From: Amyelois transitella
Lineage: Eukaryota > Arthropoda > Insecta > Lepidoptera > Pyralidae
DNA: 64,000 nt
Direction: 5' to 3'
NCBI RefSeq assembly: GCF_032362555.1
Contig: NC_083509.1
Location: 3,309,001-3,373,000 of the forward strand
Shown here piece by piece: positions 1 through 12,500 of the stretch (the stretch's first letter is position 1; each line of letters starts with the position of its first letter). The notes under the pieces are model-generated. The model saw only the letters and a list, made by a program, of their open reading frames with translations, was not told the DNA's origin and ran no database searches. The translations under genes and the position numbers were made by a program.

Positions 1-180
1 AAGTCGCTATCGTTTGTCGTTCGACAATCAATAAGACTTCTATGATTTTGAAAGCATTTTTACCCTCAGTTAATAAGTTGTTGGTCGTTTCGTATTCATG
101 CTTGAAGACGTTTCGTTGTGTTTTGTTCATTTGTATTTAAAATATATTGGTTAGTAAAAAATACGTGTCAGTTGCGGAAA

Positions 181-300
181 GCGGGATGGCACTAAATAGG
201 ATGGGATGGGACAGGATAGGAGGACTGGATGGAGCCGGACGGGACACAACAGGTTGTGACGGGACGGAACAGAACGAGAAGAGACGGGAGAAGCCATATG
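181..300. repeat. G/A-rich degenerate minisatellite
   Basis: A purine-rich stretch made of loose repeats of GGGA(C/T)GG(A/G)A-like units, lying in the intron upstream of the coiled-coil gene exons. No open frame here looks like a protein. It reads as a cryptic simple repeat. Confidence 0.6.
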
Positions 301-365
301 AATTTAAATCAAATATAAACTTAAAACAGTCCCGCACGATACGGGATTAAAACATGGGTGAAATT

Positions 366-695
366 TTATGTCGTATCCTTATAATCTAAAATACATTTGC
401 GCGGGCGAAGCCGCGGGCAAAAGCTAGTACCCCCATAATCTGTACTAATATTATAAAGCTGAAGAGTTTGTTTGAACGCGATAATTTCAGGAACTGCTGG
501 TTCGAATTGAAAAATTATTTTTGTGTTGAATAGACCATTTATCGAGGAAGGCTTTAGGCTATATAACATCACGCTGCAACTTTTAGGAGCGAAGAAATAA
601 AGTAAAATACCTGGAAAATTATTCATCGTTGAGCGCTTCAATGATGCCCAAAATAAGTATTTCACGCGGACGAAGTCGCGGGCACAGCACTAGCT
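366..695. repeat. Interspersed repeat with 'gaagtcgcgggc' end
   Basis: The stretch holds two copies of the end motif common in Lepidoptera repeats: 'gcgggcgaagccgcgggc' near 400 and 'gcggacgaagtcgcgggc' near 667. The DNA between them (from 'tactaatattataaagct' on) matches my memory of a very abundant lepidopteran interspersed repeat. I cannot assign it to a class with certainty (non-LTR tail or Helitron-like). Open frames inside are not genes. Confidence 0.6.
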
Positions 696-807
696 GTCGC
701 CCCGTGATGAGACTAACAAAAGTGGTTGTATTGTAATAGTTTTATATTATTAATAATATAAAACTATTACAATACAACCACTTTTGTTAGTCTCATCACG
801 GGGCGAC
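696..807. repeat. Perfect 112-bp palindrome, no spacer
   Basis: Bases 696-751 are the exact reverse complement of 752-807, with no mismatch and no loop (centre 'attatt/aataat'). It starts directly after the 'actagct' end of the preceding interspersed repeat. It lies in an intron of the coiled-coil gene. It may be a foldback element, a hairpin-repair product or an assembly artefact; no target-site duplication is clear. Confidence 0.9.
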
Positions 808-1207
808 CCTAAAATAGGGGGTAGCCACGCCATGGTAGAGTAACGCACACACTAGTAAGATATTGTAGGGAGTTTAAGAAAGGGTGCGCTGTTAGAGAGG
901 AAACGCGAGAGCAGCGCACTCCGAACAAGATTCGACGACGGTAACCGGAAGATTGGGAGATCCATGGGTGGTTCTTTCATTTTTGTTAAATAATATTTAA
1001 ATAAAATAATATTATTATTAAATAATATTTTTATTAAAAGTACATAAAACCAAAAATGAAATGTTGCCTGCTCCTACATAGTAGCGGAAAATTCACTCAG
1101 CGGGTTCCATTAGGCTCAATAATTAGACTTCTGCGCAGGTACATCGGTTATAACTAACAAAACTAGTAATACTGTATACCATTGTAAAATTATGCTTTTC
1201 ATTTCAG

Positions 1208-2041
1208 ATTTACTGAGTTATCAAGTAGAGCGCGACGACAGCCGGCATTCGGAACAAACGCAACGGGAATTGAAACGTCTTAAATTGGTTAGTTATTTGC
1301 AAATTTTAATATTATAATCAAACGCATGCCTAGTTAGGTACCTTACAAGACAGACGTTCATAGAAGCATGGTGAGCTATTGTATTACTGCACTTTTTTGC
1401 TGCCTTGTGGTTTTGCTTCTCTCCCATGGATGTCGAAAAAGGCGAATAAGAGATAGAGACGTGATTATATTGTTTGTATTTTTCAATCGCCATATTCCTT
1501 ATACATGAATTATTTGTCATTTGTTTACAGATTATAGAAAAGCTTTCCCAGCAGAAAACAGCGCTGGAACATCAACTGTTGACGATATCAGCAAGCCATC
1601 CCATGTACGTCGCTACCGGAAGCGCTATCGTACAGGTAACATAATTATAAAAATAAGTAGGATCACTTCAAATCACCTAGGTTTAGAAGCGGTGTCCGCA
1701 TTTTGAATCGACACTGTATAAGGATGCATCAGAGCCTAAATTCAGATGAAATTTCTATTTTGTCGCAACAAAACTAACTTGACAGTAAGCTGTCAAGTTT
1801 TAATTCAGACTAATAGGTATATCCTGTAGAAAAGACACAAAAATTTGACACACGTTGAAACAGAAAACTGCCGCTTTCCGTGTTTCAATTTTTTTCTCAT
1901 GTTCAATTCCAGAATCAGCAGTTGACCGACGTTATGAAGGAGAATCAGAAACTTAAGAAAATCAACGCAAAGCTGGTCCAGATTTGTAAGAAACGAGGGA
2001 AAGATAACCGGGAGAATGAGGATACCGAACAACAGGGTTGA
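1208..2041 (+). CDS. Coiled-coil protein, last three coding exons (5' part outside window)
   Basis: Three exons join in frame: 1208-1287 (entered in phase 1), 1531-1635 and 1913-2041, each with an AG acceptor and, for the first two, a GT donor; the stop is TGA at 2039-2041. The encoded tail begins DLLSYQVERDDS and ends NRENEDTEQQG. It is heptad-like and rich in K, E, Q and L, so it is the C-terminus of a coiled-coil protein; a segment KLKKINAKLVQICKKRGK is strongly basic. I do not recognise the family; a centrosomal or Golgi coiled-coil protein is a guess. A poly(A) signal AATAAA lies at 2825-2830, so the 3' UTR is probably about 800 bp. Earlier exons lie left of the window. Confidence 0.75.
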
Positions 2042-3569
2042 AACAAGAACACTGGCATGGGATAAATTGAATGTGTATCTGAAACAGGCTGAAATTTAGT
2101 TCATTATTTACTAAAACACTCGTGATTTATATTTTCATCAAATTCGCTTTTTCGAAAACTTGTAACAATAGATCTGTATAAGACAAAAGATTGTCCTTCA
2201 CTAATATTTTAAAAAATAATTATATTTTTACTGAAGATTTCAATTTCAATGAGTTATCTTTGATTTGAAATACTTCGAATCACCAAGGCGTTATCTACTG
2301 AACACACCATATAACTTAGCTTATCTTTATATCTTAGCTAAGGGGGTAAACGGAGCCTATACCTATAAAAAAGAATTTCGAATTGAATTTCACCCTGCAA
2401 AGCTGTTGATTAAGCTGGACTTAATTTTACATGAAAATGAAACCTTTTTAAACTTATAATCAAACATGTTGATCAATTTATCAAAGTCCAAAATTAAGAC
2501 TGAATGCTTATTACATTCCTGAAGCATTTATAAGATTCAAATTTGTAAGGTTTGTGATACCTGCTGAACAAATTGTTGTGATTGGTGCCATAATCGTTTT
2601 TGTGAGCGTGTGTTTAGTATTATTAGATTATAATTATTAGTACTTAACAAAATGGTGCCGAAAACAATAACTTTAATTATTAGTGCAAATGAGAGATATA
2701 ATTTTTCTGTAAATGTAAAATAACGCACAATTATTCTTCTATTTCAAATGACAAACACAATAATAATTTCATTTGATATTTCTAAGTGCCTATTACGAGT
2801 ATGGTCATAATATGGTGTCTATGGAATAAAAATTGATTTGTTTTAAATGTTTTGTTTTTTTTTACCTTAAAACTTTGAGGATGATTATAGTGGTCATGTT
2901 CAATAGTACATGGTCATATACCTAGGTAGTTATAACCATTAAAATTGAGTTGATACTCTTAAGGACATAATTAAATAAGATTCTCAACGAACAACTTTAT
3001 TAAAAATGAAACAGAACTTAAAAATATTAATCCATGTGGGATATCTTGCGAACACGTTATTAGAAAAGGAACATAAATTGTGAATGTAGACAACACAGTA
3101 ATTGCAAAATGTTTGCGTCAGAAAAAATATAACAAAAATTTAACAACAATGTACGACCGGGAGACTACAGACAAACAAAAAAATTAAAACTGCTAACCTA
3201 ACCAATCACACGGCTCGGGCTTATGCCCGATTTAATTAATTAAATCATATTGTAAATGTATCTGTAATCATAAAAAAAAGATTATCACAACACTATCAAA
3301 GTGTTAACAAATAACTAATCAGTACAGTATAATATCGAATGAACGACACTTAACAAGATTGGGCCGGATTTTAGGTCTACAGAAATAGCACCTGAATAAT
3401 CGAAATTTTTCAAACAAAAGGTACAATATGAATTTATTAGTTGTTTACATTCTAGACCAACATTACTGTATTAGTGCATTTGAGTCATATACAAAAAATA
3501 CGATTTAGGAATACAAAAAGAAACAATGCTGACCATCCGGCCCTGTAACATTACAAAACTTATGACTAA
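2042..3569. other. Convergent 3' UTRs of coiled-coil gene and Gemin5
   Basis: AT-rich non-coding DNA between two convergent stop codons. AATAAA at 2825-2830 fits the end of the plus-strand gene, and TTTATT at 2997-3002 is AATAAA on the minus strand for Gemin5. I see no gene in it. Confidence 0.55.
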
Positions 3570-6500
3570 TTAATTACCATTCACAGCCTCATGATTACCA
3601 TTTAAAACCTCCACTTTTTCATTACAGTTTTCTTTAACATGAATCACACTACCTTCTTTCGTACCACTTTCCACAACACTATCGACAGTAGATACAACAT
3701 CTTTAACGTCACCTTGTCCGGATTCTTTCATAACAATATTTTTTTCGCTTTCTTCAGTTACATTAGCGCTGTTTTCAATTATATCCTTTATATCTTGCGC
3801 GTCACCTTGTCCTCCATCTTTATTCGCAATTTCTTTCATTAGTAGCTCTACCCTCGAAGGTAGTTTTTCGATTTCTTCTTCTAAAGATTCCACAACACTG
3901 TTTTTAATCTGCTCTTGTTTCTGTGATATGTGATCAGCGAATGTTGTTTGGCCGACAATTTTCGCCATCTCCGCGGCCAAACTCAACCAGTTCTCGTCTT
4001 TGGACTTGCTAAGAATGTTGGCCGCTTCTGACAAGTTGCCGAGGGCGACGTGACTGTAAGATGTGAAAGATAATTTTAATAAATGTGTAAATTATTTATA
4101 TCGAACACCCTGAACTGAGTCTAATTGAATATTCTTTTTGTTTGAATGAGGATAGAAACCTGCTTTGTGCGTTACATGTTGAAAAATGAAGAATTGTCTT
4201 GATTCAAGGTTGATCCGATATGGACATGTGAAGCCATGTTGGTTGTGATCACAAACTTACCAAACAGCAGCAGTTATGAACTGTCCCGATCTGGAGCAAT
4301 CTTCAGCCCACAAGCGCAACACTTGTTGGGCAATACTGTCCATATACCTGGAAGAATATAATCATTTTGCTCATTCCATTACAATGACAAACTTTGAAAT
4401 GCAATCATTTTATCTGTTCTTTAATACACTAACATAAAGTTAATAATATTTTTTATAAGAATAACTCTCTCTCATCTCTGCGTGTTCCCGGTTGCACCCT
4501 CCATCCTGTTTCGGGGCCAGGGGTCCGGTTCCGTCCGATAAATCATAAGACTAATCTGAGAAAATAATAATGTCTATACATATTCTTTTTAATTGAATGT
4601 AACAATAATATGAATAGCCCAAAACACGACAAATTATTATAATTAAATCCTAAAGGCTATACACACCTAGTTCTGCACAGAATGTAGGCCTCCTTGTAAA
4701 GCCCGCCGCCGGCGAGCGCGCCCACGGCCGCCTTCACGTCGTGCACGGCCAGCAGCGTGGCCGCCTTGCGGAACGTCGCGCCGCCGTAGCTGCGGTTCTC
4801 TGCATTAGACACAATTTATGATAAACACAATAGCCGCTGAATCATACTAAACCATCGTCCTTTCTGAGAAAAAGAGTTAAAAATCAAAAGCAAAAACTCA
4901 CCAAACAACTTATGCTCTTCCCCTTTAGCTACCAATCTATCAATTTGTGCCAAATACAACTGCGATGCATCTTTCCAATACCTGAAAATCATAATAATTC
5001 ATATTACAACTAAACTCATCAAGAGACATACTGTAAAATAATTAAGACAGTTTTCTCCATCATCGTTACGTATTCACTTGTTATTATTTCATATTCATAT
5101 ATTTGCCGACTAAGTTTACTCACGAAATATCAGAGCATTGTTATGCTTGCCTTTGGAACGTGAGTACCAGTATCTACCAGGAAAACTAAACTTTACTCAG
5201 CGCCACGTTAAAGTTATGCTTTCTGCCTGGCGTTAGACAAGGTAATATGCTCACCCCTCTGAAGAGAGAGCCCAGGGTGCGCCTTTGAACATGATCCTGG
5301 TTGAATGACTATATAATGTCCAAAGCTACTCCTACCTGACCACCGCAATCTTTGCAGGGGAACCTTACCTAAGTTTTATCCTTACTGCAAAGACTATCTG
5401 AAGTGTGCTATCTAAGGTTCAAAGTTAAATCTATTTGATTTTATCTTAGTGATGAGGTGGCCGTATGCCTTGTTATTTTAAATTATATAATAATGTGGTC
5501 AATAATTTGACTGTATTGTAAATAATTCTTACTTTAGCGATACACAGGCCGCCATGCTAATCAGGAATGGACAAAGTATATCGCGTTGGCTCGCGAATTG
5601 TATCATGGCGTCGATGTGACCCCGGAATATGGAGAGCATTATCCAAGAATCCGTGTGACCGGTATCTTCGTGACGTTCCACTGAAAATACATTTGTAATT
5701 AATCATATTGAAACTTTATAATCATCGTTACACGTTAAATAACCAGCCCTAAGTATTTATTCCGCCCTTAGTCTGCTTTATCTGTAAATTGTAATTTTTT
5801 TAAACTTAATCTCTACAAGGAAACTATTGTCCGTTCTAAACCTTTAGATTAATGTCAAACTAATTCAATTTATTTAAGAATGCCACTGGTTCCATAACCA
5901 AATTTTCATGCCAAAACTTATTTTTACATAAAAACAACTGAGAATAATACTTACATTCCTCATCGAGCAGTTCATTGACCTCCTTTACACTGCCGAATAT
6001 TTTGATATAATTCACATTGTAGCTCTGTTCCATATCTTCTTCCACCGCACTAGGGATTTCACCGTTATTCTTTTCTATATATTTCTTCAACATCTTTTTA
6101 AAACCTTGTATGCTGCAGGGAGACATTTGTTTAGTCAATACTGGTAATAAGAACTTTTTGCATGCCTTAATTTTGGAGTCCTGCGTGGCTGCAACTGAAC
6201 TTTCGTCTTGTTCGATTTCTTCAGTTTTGGTTACCGTTTTCTTGTCTCGCTTCTTCTTTTTATTCGTTTCGTTTGAAGCTTCTGAAATGGAAGTAAATTG
6301 CTGTTGTTAAATGCTAAATACATGGTCGATATCACCACCCTTTACACCTTGAGATTCGATTTTAAGGCAAGAGTGAAAAGGCAATATACTTAATTTTTTT
6401 AATTGCAATTTGTATCTCTTTAAAATAATAGACCTTTAGAAACAACTAGCTGGTATATTGAGTTGATCTGATTAAAAATTATGGACAAAACTTATACTGC

Positions 6501-9500
6501 CAACTCCAATTTGAAACCATACCACACACCCTGTTACAAGAGAAATGCTTATATTGCCATAGAACCTGAGTTCACTGAATATAAGTCTAATATCTTTATC
6601 AGCTCAATAAAACAGTATGACCTTACCAACATAAGCCTCAGCCGGATATTTCCTAGCGTCCCACATCCGCAGACAGCCATCGCTGCCTCCAGACAGCACC
6701 GTGTGCGATAGTTGTGGGTACGGACTCCAGCAAGCACCGATGGAGCCACAGAACCCATGGCCGGGGAAAATGTGAGTGTTCACACCCGACACCACATCCC
6801 ATACCTATGGAAATTACATTCTATTAGAAAGTATAAGTACTTAAAGAATTTGAAGATTTTGCCAACTGGTAAATTTTATCGCGCGAAACACTATCGCCGT
6901 CCCGTTTAACGTCATAATAAAAAGCTTATTCATACTAGTCGTTCACTTTTTTAACAGTGAAATGATTTAATTCAACACTGCAGGGGTACAAGTTGGCTAC
7001 TGAAGAACCGATCTGTATGTCATATTTCGTGAATAATATAAAATATACGTATATAAAATATAATCGTATAATGTTACCGTCATTATTGTTTTGTATGTTT
7101 AGATAGTGTAGGAAATATTATAACAAAAATTACAACGACAAATTATGTGTATGTGCATACACATATCTAGCTTAATTTTTTATTACTCTTATTTTACTTT
7201 GAACGGGTTGAAAATAGTTGTCTTTCAATACTTTACCCTGACGGTGGTGTCCTGTGATGTGGACAGCAACAATTCGTCGATATGTGGACTCCAGCACACT
7301 TGGTACACGACACCTTTGTGTCCCGACAAAGTCTTCCAGTTATTCAACAGCTTTACACCATCTGAAATGTTAAATGAATGAGGAGACTGAACATTTTCAC
7401 AAGCATTCGTAATAGGTTTTTATAGAATCCATTATATAGGCTATAAGTTATCCATTCATTTATTTTGTTTTTTATAACTGTAGCGCTACAGTTACGTTTT
7501 ATGTAAATATTTGATGTTTAGTGGTATTTTTTTTAATATGTAGTTATAAAATATTCAAAATGAATAATCACATTTATCTTCCGCCACTGTTACCCATTAA
7601 ATGTGTGTAAACTGTTTTATTTTTTTACTACCAGTGATAACAAACAATATGTAGGTACTTAAATAAAAACCGATGTCTATCAAGCATGACTGTAAACTTG
7701 GTTTATCAATGTAAACTTAATCTATCAATCGTTAATATTAATCATATAAAAATTTACCTTCATTTTCAACATATTCCAATATCACAATAGTGTTCTGCTT
7801 ATCTAGAGAGCACACAGCTATGAGATTCTTCAGAGGGGAGTCGTCGGAGGAACTCGACGTTTGCAGCGGGTGCCAGTCTATCGTGTGTATCATTTTGCTG
7901 AAAACAAACACACAATCATCTCACTGCCATAAAAACCACTCCAATTTTATACAAAGAAACATAACAACAAATAATAAAAAACCTATCCTAGACCATGTTA
8001 TAGTCTAGCGGCTAGACTATAACATGGCCTAGGATAGACTCTAGCCATTAGGTTCTTGAGGTCTGTCGACAGTTACTTTAAATAAAAATCGATCGACGGC
8101 CTCTGTGACGCTAGTGACTGGCCCGGGTTTTTCTTATTGGCACGGGTTTTTGTTATTATAATCTATATAAGTATTCATTATAAAATATAGTATTGTCGAG
8201 TTAGTATCTCGTAAGTCTCGAAGTTATTACAAAAGATTCTGTGTTATTTATCCCATACATAATTATATATATGTATATATACATATATATATAAGGCAAA
8301 GCTCGATGTGTCAAATTTTACTTGGTTCTTGTTATTTTTCAATGACATACCCATCAAGAATCTCACTGAGGCCAATGTGACACTAATACTACTCTAGAGT
8401 TTCACACATTTTACATTTTAAATACCTGAAAACAAAAGTAGCAGCAAGCACTGTATGCGGTTGTTCAGGCGACAGTAAGGCCACAGCGCCGCTCAGAGAG
8501 CCGCAGAGCACGCCGCCCGGCCGCCACACGACCGCGCTCAGTTCCCATTTCTGACCCTCCCATTCCACTGAGATTGGGGTCGGAGCTGTGATAAATATTA
8601 ATTTGTGTAAGAAATTTCAAATAATTATTTATTATAATCTACTGAATGAATCTTCTTGAAATAGCATGTGTATATAATAAATCTTCTTGAAATAGCATGT
8701 ATATATAATTAAGAGTCTGGAGAAGGTCATATGATACCTTGAAATAGAAAATAGTGTAGATACACATCACTAGATTGGAAATTGTGGATTTTGAAATGTT
8801 GTAAAGAGGGATTTCTAAGGAAGGTATATATATCTTTAAAATGCTACCCGTGGAAAGGGGCGTTAGTGTATAGTATACGGGGGTTGTGACAAGTGGAAAG
8901 ATGAAGTCTCTGTATTTGTGGGAAGAGGTAAGACTTATTTGTATATCTACATATATACAAACAAACCCTCTTTCTAATGAGAGTACTCACCCTCGTCCAC
9001 TCTTTTCGCGTTGTAAACGACGAGGTTGCCTCCTCCGCACGCGTACAGATCGTTTTCGTTGCCCCAACATAGAGAGTAAATACCTCCGTTGAGAGCGGAT
9101 TGCAGATTGCGGGTGGACTTGTCCGATTTGGAGTTTGTATCGATTAGACCAACCTGGAATGGAGTTACATTTTAAAATTGCTCTTGTTTTAAACAATTAC
9201 AAATTTAAAGTAGCATATTTTTTAAACCAATCAAAGTCAAGTCAAGTCAAGTGCCAAGGGGAATGTAAAATTTGCATATTTTTTAAGGAATACAGTTTAT
9301 ACACTATATATTAATCAATTTTCTTGATTATTAAGTCATCTTGTTAAACATGGCTTCGGAGCATTTTCTGGACTGTTGGCTCCGTCTATTCCGGAATGAA
9401 TAAAGACGTAATACATACAATATATACGATATATATTCATTCTATTGGCGTTAGCTTCTTCCAGCCGGGTTCTGCTTATGAAAATATATTTTTTTATAAT

Positions 9501-12500
9501 TACCGAAATGAGTAATTAATAATACGATCTTACTCGAGATTCAGCAGTGGAGAAGGCCAAGAGGTTCTCAGTGCGCGGATGCCAGGCCACACACAACACT
9601 TTGCCCTGTACGTTCTGCCAGTACATGGTAACTTTCCCCGGGGCCAGCTTGCACTCGTCCTCAGCGGTTTCAGTTTCCCAAACGCGAACCGCGCCGTCGC
9701 CGACGCTCACTGCTATCCTGCAAAATTTTATATACATAGTTACTATTTCAACTTTTTTAAATATCTTATTGGCGTCTCAGAGGCAGAGAGAATTTTGCCT
9801 CTGAAAGAATTCGCCTTTTTAACTCTTTTTTTTTATTTATCATATTATAAAGGCGTAGGACAACCATGATATCTTCCTATAATTGACGAGACACCCCTAA
9901 GATTATTTTTGCCAAAGAGCAAATTAGAATAGAATAGAATTCAAGTCGATCAACCAAAATTTTAATTTTTTCATACATACTTATTTTATTACCTTCAGGG
10001 GCAAATTTCAAAAAACTCTTCTTATCTCAGTACTATGTGGTAATATAAAGCTTATGTCCAAATTTCAAGTTTGTAGTTTCTATGGTTTAGGACGGGCATT
10101 ACTGAGCCTTGTACTTTATATAATAGAAGAAGATCTATGAGGCGATTTAAGGACAAAGGCTATATAGCTAATAGCTTTCACAGAAGTTCCCAACAATATA
10201 ATTTGTCATAAATGTACATAGCTTCTTTCTCAGATGGGTAGCCAGGGACTACATCTTTCCATCGAACATGATTCCTACACATTTCGGTTGCTGCACCTAA
10301 ATCATCTGAAATCTGAAAACCTTTTGCAAACGTTAACACTCACTTTCCAGCATCATAGGGACACGCCTCGACACTATAAACAAATCCCCCGCAACTGGCT
10401 ATAGACGCTAGCTTCTGTTTCTTCTCCAAGGAATAGCAGACAATATTGCGGTCCTGCGCCGCCGTCCACACGACGGACCGGTCGTCCGACTGGTCGAGCG
10501 ATTGATCGGCCGACTGCACGCGCGGCGCATTGGTCGCTATGCAGAACAAACCTCGCCTGTGGAACGTGTGGACCACATGCCAAGCTAGTTTGTTCCGACT
10601 GTAATAAAAGGTGTTACTTTTTATTGTATCTCTTTTATAACTCTAGTAGGTGTATGTCAGAAAATAAAATATTTTAAAAATAAAAACTTCTTGTATGCAA
10701 ACGGGAATTAACACAAACATACCGGGAATTAACATTAACATTGTATAAGTTTTAAATATTGTTCCTTAGAAGTTTAGTTCATCAACCTGTCATTAGATGG
10801 CGTTGTTCGTTATTAGTTTTATTTAGATTGCGCTATGGTTTCTCTTTAATTATTTACTATACTTAAGTGTTTTTTCATGCAATATATTCTCGATCCAATA
10901 TCACTGGTTGTTTTATTTCGACATCAGAGGGACTAGCGTCTCAAAGCTAAGTATTGGATTGTACATTTGGTCCATTCGAGACGGACGAAGTGATCTTCAG
11001 TGGATACCAAGCCGGTGAAGAAAAAACCCAGTAGGGGCAGTGGATCGCTGCTCGGGTATTCATCAGGGTGCTGCTGATCCTCAAGGAGTGAGCGAGATAG
11101 CAGACCTGAAGACGGAACTGAAACGAGAATCCAGTGACGTCAGGAGTGCAGGCAAAGAGTGTGCAGGTGGAATACCTGTCATCTGTGTCTTCAAGTGTTG
11201 TGTAAAGCGGTGTGAGTGAATCCGCGGTTTACTGTGAGTACATTTATTCATACTATTATTCAAGCAAATTTAAATCTTATGTTCAAGGAAAAAGAAACTT
11301 GGAAAATTGCTAGACATTCAAGCTAATTTGAACATTATTATATGGACTCTATTAACTTGTAATTTTTCCTTAATAATATTAACTTAGAATAATTTATCAT
11401 ATCTTACACTTTGAATAATTTGTTGAAAAAGGTTGAGACGGGGAACCTATGCCCAAATTTTAAAAAGTTCGTTAGAACTCAAACACTTGTAAAAATTTTA
11501 AATATTTTTAATGAGTTAAATTTGTACCTATAGAACAGAAAGATGGATGGTTTAATTAACTATCAAAGAGATATATTTACTAGAATTAACAAAGCTTATA
11601 TTAACTTTAAGAAATCGCCAAAGGAACGAATAATTGAACCATATTTAGAAACTAGACTTGATAACATTGAGCAACTATGGGTTGAATTTATGAACACCCA
11701 TCAACAATTGATTAAGGGTTTTAAGTGGGAAGATATTCAGAACAGTGTTTACGGTCAAGAAAATATTTATGATAGTACGGAAGAAATATATATTGAGTAC
11801 AAATGTTTACTTAAACGGTATTTAAATTCACTTAATGAAATTAAGGCTACTAAAAATGAAAAAGGTTCAACCTCTTCATGTTCTTCAGGTCATGCTTCTT
11901 CTTCTTCAGTCAAGTTGCCAAAAATTACCATCCCCACGTTTTCAGGTAATTATAATGACTGGATGTCTTTTCGTGATTTATACGTGTCTTTAATTCATTC
12001 CAATAACAATCTTGATGACGTCCAAAAGATGCATTACTTGAAGGGACACTTGACTGGTGAAGCGGAGCTTCTTATAAGGCAAATACCGGTTACGGCGGCT
12101 AACTATATGCAATGTTGGCAGCAATTAGAAAATAGATTTAACAACAAAAAGTATATTGCTAATTGTATACTAAAAAGGTTATTTAGCCAGAAAGGTAGTA
12201 ATATTGAATCTGCATCAGCTTTAAAGGATTTGTTGAGCACAACTACTGATTGTATTAATGGTTTAAAAAATCTTGACATAGATGTGAGTTCATGGGATAT
12301 CATAATAATACATATTGTTAATTATAAACTTGATGTTGAAACCCGTAAGCAGTGGGAGTTAAGTGTATCTGCTGATGAGTCTAATGAGCTTCCTACTTAT
12401 AAGCAATTTACAAGGTTTTTGCAAAGTAGATTTCTAGCTCTTGAATGTATTGAACCCAAGCAGAGAAACTCAAATCCCAATGTAGCAAATAAAACGAAAA

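Noticed and set aside
147-350. Overlapping short open frames on both strands in the G/A-rich repeat
   Set aside because: Simple-repeat composition, no splice or family support.
366-665. 99-codon minus-strand open frame
   Set aside because: It lies entirely within an interspersed repeat and has no protein family look.
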